Origin: Plantago elongata
Lineage: Eukaryota; Streptophyta; Magnoliopsida; Lamiales; Plantaginaceae
Reading direction: 5' to 3'
Length of the DNA stretch: 33,886 nucleotides
Assembly (NCBI GenBank): GCA_036897095.1
Contig: JAYMSP010001282.1
Coordinates: 1 to 33,886, forward strand
Translations under genes and position numbers: made by a program
The notes under the pieces: model-generated
Told to the model about the DNA's origin: nothing
The model's database searches: none
The model's input: the letters and a program-made list of their open reading frames with translations, nothing else
Shown here: piece by piece, positions 10,475 through 19,813 of the stretch
Layout: each line of letters opens with the position of its first letter
Position numbering within the stretch: the first letter of the stretch is position 1

Positions 10475-13400
10475 CTAGGAAATCTCCCCTTCCCCTAGCT
10501 CACTTTCAGGACTCTCAGCTCTGGATTCAGTTTCCAGTGAAGAGATCATATCTCCTTCTTCTTTGGTTTCAACAATATCTATCGGATTTGGCAACTCTGT
10601 ATAGCGGAAGAACATTTCATCAGGCTCAAGTAAATTGATAATGTTCCAGGATCGGCTTCAAGCCAAATCGAACTATTTGTACGCTTGGATTAGAGTACCC
10701 ATTTAGAAACATATTGTTTATCTGCAGGAAACAAAGAACATCACAGAAAATTAAACAAAATAGTCTAACTCTTAAATATGCTTCAACAGTCTATCTAACT
10801 TGGATTATAATGGAAAGAACCACTTTTGACATGAGGCAAGTACACACCTGCCTGCATCCGAAAACTTTGAGAAGCTTCAGTGACAAGCATTTATCAACGA
10901 TCAAGCCTAGAGCTTTGTTGCTGATTCCGCGACAAAAAGATATGTCCAAGTACGCCAAATGCCATGATTCTCGGGCGAGAAACAAGGCAGTATTCGGACC
11001 AACCTGTAAGATATCAATAAAGATCTATATTTAGACAAATTAAATCATGCTAAGAGGGCACACATATAACTGCTGATGTAACACAATTCATGAAACATGT
11101 AAAAGCTAAGAGGAAACTGCATCCTGATAATCACACAAAATAAGTTCATTAAATTTTTACTAGTGTGGGGAAGGAAAGCTCAGAGATAATATTCCCGCGC
11201 CACAGAATTTAACGAAAGTTCTTCCAAGGACTCTCCTGAGGTTTCTAGAAATGCGGCTATAGCTTCATCACTGCAAGTAAAGAATAAGAGAGAATTAGTG
11301 GTCACAGAGGGATAAGGAGATCATCAGTTATGGAGTTGTTATATATATGGAGACAGGGCAATTAGGTAAAATTCTTACTCGCAAAATCCTTAAAACTGAC
11401 AATTCTATCAAACGCGTATAAAATACAGACTGATGATCTGATGATGAATCCCAAACATATACACAATAGAATATGCTAGACATTTGCCAGAATATATACC
11501 TGAATTTGGTCCTTGTGAGATTGAGTCGTCGAATTGGCCTGCATTTATCAGCTAGAAAACCCATTCCCACATTTGTGAGTTTAAGAAGCTTTAAAATGTT
11601 GAGTGCCAATAAGCCAGGACAATTAGTCGCGATGGCTGAGAGAGAATCATCGGTCAAATCGCTGCACTAATTTGGAAATGGTGTGCAGCTTAGTATAACT
11701 ACGCAGTGACAGTAAAATTTGTGAAATTCTAAACTGTATATAAAAAAATTAAAAAGAAACCAATGAAAGCAACTCACATGCAATCAGCCAAGTCAAGCTC
11801 TAAAAGAGTTTTACCACATGTACTAACCAACTTAGAGATAAATCTATCCGACACGCCCTCTAAGCCGGCAACAGAAAATACTTCCAATTTTTTTAACTTG
11901 TCGATACAATGTTCTATATGCGATGCTTTTATACTGTCTATATATAGCTCCCTCAATCTTTCACCCAAAGAATCAGCTATATACTCAACGGCCTTGAATG
12001 TAAGAAGCGAACAGTGACCCAAATTAATAGATAGTAGGGCAGGTGCTGATGAACCAAGTAATTCAAGCACGGGGTCTGTTATAAGGAGAGCGCCTCTCAA
12101 GGATAAGATAACCAACTTAGAGAAGTTATTCTCGGATTGGGCCATTTTATTCCAGATAGCATATTCAAACATGATTTGACCACAAAGCTCAAGCTGCAAA
12201 ACCTGCGTTATGATGGATTTCAGATTATAGAAAAGAATGCAGGTATATTAAGCATTAAGAGAGATTCTACTATCAGAACAAAACAAAATTCTCAAGAACA
12301 GGAGTAAAAAGAGTTATTGAAGGAATATCAAAGGTACCATATAATGCATTATGGACAGAAGAACAAAGCATGGATCAAACTTTGAATCATGAGAAAGGAA
12401 AATTTGAGAGAATGACCAACAAGTACAACGGTGTAAGCATCGTATCATGATCTCTAAAGTGTGTAAGATCAGAACTTTACGGATTTCATGGTCTGTATTA
12501 TTCGATTGATGAGCTTTGTTAAAATAAGAAATGCTACTAAAGTCAAATATTTGTAAAGCATGTCATGCTATACAGGGAAAAGACGCAAGAGTTACCACTA
12601 GATCTTCTGTCGGCCAACTCTGAAGTGACTGCTCGAATTCATCAGTAGTTAGCCACGAACAATTCTTGACTCGGACCACAGTCGGAAACTTTTGTGGCAG
12701 AAGGTTAAATTTATCTAAATTCATTTTTTGTGTATCACATAAGCGGTCAATTAGTTTCTTCCGGAGGTGAGAGGGATCTTTATGATGGAGCAAAGCTACA
12801 CAATCTGCATTTTCAGCAAAATCTTTAAAACATAGCTCCACCAACGAAGGAACAACTAAAGAATCAACTCTACGGTCTGTCTGGGGAATCCAGTTAATCA
12901 ACTGCATTGCGGGGGGATCCACTTGTTCAACTTCCTTGACCGGTTCAATATTGTCAGCAGAAGGACGAGCAAGTCCCTGAGCAACTCTTTTTCTTACTTC
13001 TTGCTCGTAATGTGCATATGGATGATCCGGTTGGGACCTCCAGGGCTGTGGAGTGAAAGTTTGATCATTCCTAGTTTCTTCCTGGGTATGCCGCCTGGAA
13101 CTACTTTCGCCGACAACATGCACATCACGTGAGTCTTCCTCACTATCAATCTCAATGAACGGTGGAGCATTTCGATCGAAGGAAAGAGCCTCCTTCCCTT
13201 TAGTGTTGGGAGACTTGGTGCCAAAGTTGGTGCTGAAATCCCTTTTTCTACCCCTGTCCATTCCACCAAGCCATAAACCCTCAGAAGTATTACATGATAC
13301 TCGGGAATGCTTTGTACACATTCCATCAATGTCCATATGATCTGCATCCTGGCCTCTAAAAATTCCCATGGCCTCTAAATCGTAAGTATTAGGACCAAAA

Positions 13401-13596
13401 CTAGGGCCAAAATCCCTTTTTCTAACCCTGTCCATTCCACCAAGCCATAAACCCTCAGGATAAATGTGTGATACTTCACTCCTTATCATTATCCGTCCTA
13501 GAAGCTCTCCATAGCAATGTCAATAGAGCTCATATCCTTTTTATCTAAACCCAATTCTTCCATCCGCTTCTCAACTCTATCATGCATCCGCTTCAT
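10475..13596 (-). pseudogene. RAD7-like LRR paralogue B: full-length layout, several lesions
   Basis: The six-exon layout is preserved. Exon 1 is 12596-13596, then 11778-12202, 11500-11661, 11195-11270, 10848-11003 and exon 6 from 10721. Exon 1 opens with MKRMHDRVEKRM, but a TAG at 13498-13500 and small indels relative to D break the frame after 32 codons. An open frame resumes at the ATG at 13489, with two GLWLGGMDRGRKRDF-type motifs and the conserved KNCSWLTTDEFEQSLQSW end. The exon 4 donor reads GA where C has GT (11193-11194). Exon 6 has one extra base near 10637, so translation stops at 10626; the older frame would have run to TAG at 10475-10477 with an acidic tail. The LRR exons themselves stay open (LAYLDISFCRGISNKALG). 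A shortened product from the internal ATG with altered splicing cannot be excluded. Confidence 0.8.
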
Positions 13597-13619
13597 TTTG
13601 AAAAAACCTACCAATTCAA

Positions 13620-14259
13620 GGGAAAGAAATCACGTGTGAACAAAGATGCAAGATACAAACTTTAATCAAACCCCAAAAACAAAAACAAAAACAAAAAACA
13701 AAAGAAAAGGGGTTTTCTATGTGAACAAAAACTCAGAAACAAAAAATTCAAACACGAATTCAGTATCAGAAGTTCAGAACCCAGAAAAAATCAAATGAAA
13801 AGGGGAATTTGGTCTTGTTCTGTGTATTGAAAGAAAAACCAAGAAAACAGAGGTTTAAACACTTATCAAGATACAAACTTCAATCGCAACCCAAAATAAG
13901 AAATGCGAAATAACAATTGGGCAATGCAAGATGGTGAATTGGTGATCAACAACTACAAATCAATGGAAGTTACGTAATAAACACCTGAATCGAATGCGCG
14001 GGAGACCACATGGATCGCAGATACTTTCTAATCGTATATCTATTGCAGACTTTGCAGTACAACAAAGTGTTTACAAGTTGTGAATATACAGAGTGAAAAG
14101 GAGGAACAATTACTCAAAAAGTAGCAGGAACTGCTGTTAACTAATCCTAACTTATTTTCGAATAAAAAGGGTCCGACAATTCTCGTCCGCATATAGCGAA
14201 TAAGCGCAGAATCGAGAAAAAAGGAGAGATCTTTCACGCTTGAATTTATATTGGGAGCT
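13620..14259 (-). promoter_or_regulatory. 5' leader and spacer upstream of paralogue B
   Basis: Read on the minus strand, CGCATTCGATTCAG followed by GTGTTTATTACG (about 13980-14000) looks like a donor. AATTGGTAG just before the ATG (about 13603-13612) looks like an acceptor, which implies a leader intron of roughly 370 bp. The same arrangement is recognisable upstream of C (18220-18240). This is based only on splice consensus and paralogue comparison. Confidence 0.4.
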
Positions 14260-14528
14260 AATAATACATTAAATGAAACTCTATTGATTCATAACTCAGG
14301 CTTGTCCAAGCCAAGCCGTTTAAATGATTCCTTCCCTTCGCATTTACCATAGCCAAGCCGGCAACCCCTCGATAAGGACCAAGAGAACAAGACCGCCTCG
14401 GCCAGTTCTTAAGGGAAAAAGGCATAGTAAGACCGATGCACAAATTTCCAGGGCCCTGTGCCTGTGGGCCTTAGCCGGCCCTTGGCAGAAGCATAGCGAG
14501 CGGACAAATGTTATCATCATCAGGGGCT
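14260..14528. other. About 269-bp insertion of unlike composition, possible organellar (NUMT) DNA
   Basis: The spacer right of A has an uninterrupted GGGAGCTGACTT (about 9928-9940), whereas here GGGAGCT (to 14259) and AGCTGACTTG (from 14529) are split by 269 bp. AGCT is present at both joins. The inserted DNA is visibly more GC-rich than its surroundings (for example GGGCCCTGTGCCTGTGGGCC, then TTAGCCGGCCCTTGG), in a style typical of plant mitochondrial DNA. I cannot assign it to a specific mitochondrial gene. The minus-strand open frame at 14258-14443 is not convincing as a nuclear gene. Confidence 0.5.
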
Positions 14529-15094
14529 AGCTGACTTGTTAGTGGATAATGTATAGTAGATTAAACACTGCATCTTATGGGATACACATATGCTTTATTA
14601 TAATTGATTGAAAGTTCAAACCCACTTGAAATGGTTTTGTTTAAAATTTCATCAAGGCGATAGTAAAATGATTGATCAATCAACTAAATCAAGAAGTAAC
14701 ACATCCACATAGTAAGATTTTCAAATGAAAATCAAGATTCAAGAGGTTTCTGATTGTCATTCAACCAAAATGTAGAAAATACCCGACAACGTAATCTGTT
14801 ACATTCCTGCACTTTGTTTTCAGAACTCGATGTTACTCAAAACTCAATCCCTAAACAATAATGCGTGCTATAAAAGAGCCGCTCAAGATCAGGCATAAAA
14901 TTGACACTGGACAATGCAGCATAAAGAAAGCGCCTTTAGGCGTTGATGAAACAGATCAGCAATCTCCTTTCTTGTGCATGATACTAAAACCATTCATAAG
15001 AGATCGATTTTTCCAGCAGATGATACACCTGATGAATCTTAGCTTGAACTCAGAATGATCTTGGTGCTATAGCAGACACAGTTTACAATTCCAC
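14529..15094. other. Spacer between B leader and C, including C 3' flank
   Basis: This stretch continues the block shared with 9935-10460 (GTGGATAATGTATAG, then GATTGATCAATCAACTAAAT, then CATTCAACCAAAATG). It then becomes the 3' untranslated region of C, which is similar to 7790-8020 next to A. No separate gene is seen. Confidence 0.55.
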
Positions 15095-17894
15095 TTATGC
15101 ACGTCCCTCCCGTTGCTGAATTGTTTGATACCAAGAATCTATTGGATCTGGCAGTGATGAAAAGCGCAAGAGCAGTTCATCAGGCTCAATTAATTCGATA
15201 TGATCCAGGAGTGGCATTAGGCCATATCCAAGTACCCGTAAGAGTTCGTTAGAGTGCCCATGTAGGAACACAGCGTTTATCTGCAAGAAACATCAGAGAG
15301 AATTCACAGCACGGTGAGTCTTAATTATGCTTCAACTGGCTGATCTGACTTGGAAAAATGAAGACAAATCTATCACATTCACTTAAGGTGTATAACATTT
15401 AGTTGGAATGTACTATAATGGAAAGAACCACTAGGAAATGAGGTGAGTACACACACCTGCCTGCATCCGAAAACTTTGAGATACTTCAGTGACGAGCAAC
15501 TATCAACAATCAAGCCTAGAGCTTCGTTGCTGATTCCTTGGCAAAAAGATATGTCCAAGTAAGCCAAACGCCTTGATTTTCGGGCGAGTGACAAAGCAGT
15601 ATTCGGACCAACCTATAAGATATCAATAGAGATCTATATTTAGACAAACTCAATCATGCTAAGAGGGCACACATATTCTTAACTGTTAATGTAAAACAAT
15701 TCATGAAACATGTAAAATCCAAGTGGAAATTGCATGCTATAATCACACAAAGTAAGTTCATTAAATTTTTACTAGTGTGGGGAAGGAAAGCTCAGAGATA
15801 ATATACCCGCGCCACAGAATTTAATGAAAGTTCTTCCAAGGACTCTCCTGAGGTTTCTAGAAATGCGGCTATAACTTCATCACTGCAAGTAAAGAACCAA
15901 GAGAGAATTAGTGGTCACCAAACACCAAGGGATAAAGAGATCATCGGTTATGGAGCTTGTGATCTCGATGAAGACAGGGAAATGAGGATAAATGGAACGG
16001 ATTGATCAGGCAAAATCCGTCTTGCAAAATCTTTAAACTGATCATCGGTTATGGAGTTTGTAATATCTATCATACACGTATAAAATACAGATTGAGGATC
16101 TAACGATGAATCCCAGAACATATACACAATGGGATATGCTAGAAATTTGCCAGAATATATACCTGAATTTAGTCCTTGTGAGATTGAGGCGTCGAATTGA
16201 CTTGCATTTATCAGCTAGAAACCCCATTCCCACATTTGTGAGTTTAACAAGCTTTGAAATGTTGAGTGCCAATAAGCCAGGACAATTAGTCGCGATGGCT
16301 GTGAGAGAATCATCAGTCAAATCGCTGCAATAAGTTGGAAATGGTGTGCAGTTAAGCATAACTACACAGTGACAGTAATATTTGTGAAATTTTAGACTGT
16401 AGATCAGAAATTAAAAAGAAACTAATGAAAGCAACTCACTTGCAATCAGCTAAGTCAAGCTCCAAAAGAGTTTTACCACATGCACTAACCAACTTAGATA
16501 TGAATCCATCAGACACGCCCGCTAAGCCGGCAACAGAAAATACTTCCAATTTTTCAAACTCGTGGATACAATGTTCTATATACAATGCATTTATACTGTG
16601 ACAGTTGTCTATATAGAGCTCTCTCAAACTTTTGCTGAAATGATCAGCTAAAAACTCAACAGCCGTGGCGGTAAGATTCGAGCAGCGACCCAAATTAATA
16701 GATTGTAGGCTAGGTACTGATGGACCAAGTAAATCAAGCACGGAGTCTTCTAAACTGATAGAGCCTCTGAGGGATAAGATAGCCAACTTAGAGAAGTTAT
16801 TCGCGGATTGAGCCAATTTATTCTTGATAGCAGAATCAAACATGCTTTGACCACAAAGGTCAAGCTGCAAGACCTGCAGTTATGATGGACTTCAGATTAT
16901 CAGAAGAGAGAATGCACATAAATAAGCATTAAGAGAGATTCTACTATCAGAACATCTAAAATTCTCAACAACCGAGTTAAAACAGTTATTGAAGAATATA
17001 AACATATATAGGAAAGGTGCCTAATAATACAATATAGACAGAAGAACAAAACATGGATCAATTATATATGCATCACATATTCAAATGTTTACTTCACATG
17101 ATCTCTTAAGTGTGTAAGATCAGAATCTTACAGATAAATAAGCATAGTTAGAACAATCAAATGCTACTAAAGTCAAACATTTGTTAAGCGTGCAATGCTA
17201 TACAGGGAAAAGAAGCAAGAGTTACCCTTAGATTTTCTGTCTGACAACTCTGAAGTGACTGCTTGAATTGATCTTCAGTGAGCCACGAACAATTCTTGAC
17301 TCGTACCTCAGTCGGACATTCTTGTGACAGAAGGTGAAAGTTATCTAAATTCATTTTGCGCGTAAGAGTTAGTTTCTTCCGGAGGTAAGGGGCATTTTTA
17401 GCAAAAGCTTTCAAAGATATCCCCAGTGTCGAAGGAAGAAATGAGGAAGAAGAAACTCCATGGTCCTGAATCTCTGTCGTCTTGGGAATCCACTTAATCA
17501 ACTGCTCTGCTGGTGTCATGGAAGTTCTTGCTCTAATTTCCATTATTGCTTGCCAAAATTGGCCATTTGACATTGCAAATTCTTCTTCTTCTTCTTCCGT
17601 GACTGGTTCTATATTGTCAGCAGGGTGAACAAGTTGCTGAGCAACTTTTCTTAGTTCTTGTTCGTAAAGATCATACATCATGTCAAATTTCCCCTCTTTT
17701 GTAGCAGCCATAAATTCTTCACGAGGTTTCATCTCTATACAAACAGAATCAAACCACTTCCTCTCCGACTCGTCAAGGTCATACTCAGTACTACCGGATC
17801 TATCCGTGTCCATTCCATCAAGACTCTCTGCCGCAATGCTCATCGATTCTGCATCAGATTGATCTAAATCCCACTCTTCTATCTGGTCATTCAT
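15095..17894 (-). CDS. RAD7-like leucine-rich-repeat (RNI-like) protein, paralogue C, intact
   Basis: Six exons join in phase: 17226-17894, 16440-16873, 16163-16324, 15807-15882, 15457-15612 and 15095-15280, giving 560 residues. The start MNDQIEEWDLDQSD at 17894 aligns with the start of D; an open upstream extension to 17942 exists but probably belongs to the leader. The N-terminal region is short, acidic and low-complexity (TEEEEEEFAMSNGQFW), and lacks the GLWLGGMDRGRKRDF motifs of B and D. From KNCSWLTEDQFKQSL on, it is a chain of LRRs: VLQLDLCGQ, LAILSLRG, LQSINLGRCSNLT, LRELYIDNC, LEVFSVAGL, LELDLADC, LLALNISKLVKLTNVG, LAYLDISFC, LKVFGCRQ. It then ends IEPDELLLRFSSLPDP. The order and spacing match remembered Arabidopsis At2g06040. 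Yeast RAD7 works in damage recognition and ubiquitylation, but the plant role is inferred only. Confidence 0.8.
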
Positions 17895-18173
17895 TTTCGA
17901 AAACTTACCAATTCCAGAAAAGAACCCTGCAGTCCACCCCACATTTTAGATTCAAACTTCAATGAAACAAAAACAGAAACAGAAGTGCAAAAGAAAGATA
18001 ACGTTGTTATGTATGTGAAAGAAAGCCAAACAAAGGCGAATTCGATATCAGAACCTCTTACTTGTTCTGTATATTAATAGAAAAAAACCAAGAAAACAGA
18101 GGTTCAAACACTTGTCAAGAATCAAGATACAAACTTCAATCGAAACCCAAAAGCAAAAATGGAAAACAACAAT

Positions 18174-18359
18174 TGGGCAATGCAAGCAGGTGATCAACAA
18201 CTACAGATCAATGAAAGTTACCGTACCTGAGTCGAATGTGCGGGAGACCAGAAAGAGCAAGGATCGCTGACACAAGTGGGCAATGCAAGATGGTGAATTG
18301 GTGATCAACAACTACAGATTAATGGAAGTTACCGAGATAAACACCTGAATCCAATGCGC
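18174..18359. repeat. Tandem duplication in the leader of paralogue C
   Basis: A block beginning TGGGCAATGCAAG and continuing GTGATCAACAACTACAGAT, AAAGTTACCG and CCTGA occurs at 18174-18242 and again at 18277-18359, about 103 bp apart. The copies are diverged; the second keeps ATGGTGAATTGG, as in the leader of B, and the first has lost it. It is single copy upstream of A and B. Confidence 0.75.
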
Positions 18360-18464
18360 TGATATTTTGGAATTGTATGTATATTGCAGTACAGCAAGGT
18401 GTTTTACGAGTTGTGGTCATTTGTGAATATACAGAGTGAACTTCATTATAATAGGAGGAACGGT

Positions 18465-18482
18465 TATATATATATATATATA
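18465..18482. repeat. (TA)9 microsatellite
   Basis: A pure TA dinucleotide run in the spacer upstream of paralogue C. The corresponding position upstream of A and B shows no such run. Confidence 0.85.
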
Positions 18483-18599
18483 AAATAGCGGTAACTGCTA
18501 CTAACTGAAGGAAACACTTCATCGAATGAAACTTTTTATAAAAGGAAAGCACTTACACCGTTTCGGAGAGGGTGGGTATCTGTAGATAACTTATTTAAG

Positions 18600-19212
18600 A
18601 CAGGATCGGGACATGTTCTTAATCAAAATGTTTATGCTTTTAACGAACCAAGTTTATTCTGTAATTTGAATAAACACTAATATATTGATATGAGTATATA
18701 TGAATTTTATTTACTGACATCAAAGTTTTTATTGATAATTTAGATCAGTTTAGTTAAAAAAAATTGAAGACTGTCTCTTAATAGATCCACTCTTATAATA
18801 ATAGTAGTATGGTTGAGATATAGATGTACACTGAGATTGGTTACTTATATCTTGGATCCACTCTTATGTTTAGTTTCAAACCCTATGCATTACCTCCACG
18901 ACACCACTATATACTATCCTAACTACCAATCATGTAAATTTCGTACTTCGAGGGTTGGTCCTTTGCAAAATATTCTAAAACTAAAGGTGTTACTGGTTCG
19001 GGAGGCGCCAATCAGTTCTGACTGTTGTTGTTCGGTAGAAAGCAATTTCCTTTTCAGATTACTTGGAGTGGATTAATATGATTTCAACTCGAACATCTTA
19101 TCGAACGAGTTCAGTTTCAGACTTACCGAGTCAAGACGGACCTTCAATAAGGCTCGGCTCACCTTGCCTAACATCTCTATATAGAGCAAGAATTTTATCA
19201 AATTAATTGTAA
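18600..19212. other. Spacer between paralogues C and D
   Basis: AT-rich DNA. It holds a second copy (19082-19160) of the dispersed repeat also seen at 3990-4085, and a short repeated GATCCACTCTTAT (18784-18796 and 18856-18868). The open frames at 18813-19076 and 19073-19324 show no recognisable domains and no splice context. Confidence 0.5.
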
Positions 19213-19380
19213 CTAGATTCATCGTGCCGTCTGCTCTTAGACTGAGAATATTTTCCTCTTCTAGTTGTCCTCGCCCTAGTTTTAAAGCAAGTACAATCAA
19301 ACTGCATGCATACAATGAGATCATGGCCTGTTTATTCGCCTAAATAGTTGTGAATATCATGCAACATAAGTTGATGTAGT
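19213..19380 (+). pseudogene. 3'-end relic of the small membrane-protein gene (7314-7649)
   Basis: GATTCATCG, then TTCTTCTAGTTGT, CTCGCC, AGTTTTAAA and CATAC..AT, in the same order and spacing, match 7565-7725, the last ~28 codons and 3' flank of the intact gene. Several substitutions and small indels remove the reading frame. Only the 3' end is present. It sits directly before the 3' flank of paralogue D, just as the intact gene sits before the 3' flank of paralogue A. It therefore marks the edge of the duplicated block. Confidence 0.7.
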
Positions 19381-19813
19381 AACAAATTACAAGAATCAGC
19401 AAGTAGCATGTCCACAAGGTGAGATGTGTAAATGGAAGTATAAAAAAGTGTCTGACTGTTCATTCAACCAAAATGTACAGAAGAATCCAACAACAAAACA
19501 TGTTAACTTTGAAAGAATCACTCCATGACCAAATCCAATTTGCTGTATTGTATGATATATGAGCTGCCCACAAGATGAGGGCAAAAAATTTATAAGAATC
19601 CATAACCGAAAAGCCCTTAGGCGTAGAATGAAAAAATCCCCCATATCGCAATTCTTGCGCAAGATGAAGATGTAGTAAAAGCATACATAAATACCAAATT
19701 TCAAGAATAATAGATTTGCCCGAGTACTCTAAGCTTCAATTCAGTATAGTCGATGATGCTAGCTATAGCAGAGAGAAGTCTATGAATCTACTTACGCCTC
19801 TCGCCTTTGATAC

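Larger units (their letters stand above)
17895..18600 (-). promoter_or_regulatory. 5' leader region of paralogue C with an internal duplication
   Basis: The leader shares blocks with those upstream of A, B and D. Two candidate leader donors exist because a block is duplicated: GTCGAATGTGCGGGAG is next to CAG-GTACGG (about 18221-18227), and CCAATGCGC is next to CAG-GTGTTTATCTCGG (about 18337-18348). Pyrimidine-rich DNA ending in CTGCAG at about 17926-17931 is a candidate acceptor before the start codon. Confidence 0.35.

Noticed and set aside
14258-14443. Minus-strand 61-residue frame rich in Gly, Leu and Arg
   Set aside because: It lies inside the inserted GC-richer segment and lacks any nuclear gene context; treated as part of the insertion.
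19396-19704. Minus-strand 102-residue open frame downstream of D
   Set aside because: The region aligns with the 3' flanks of B and C, where no equivalent frame exists.
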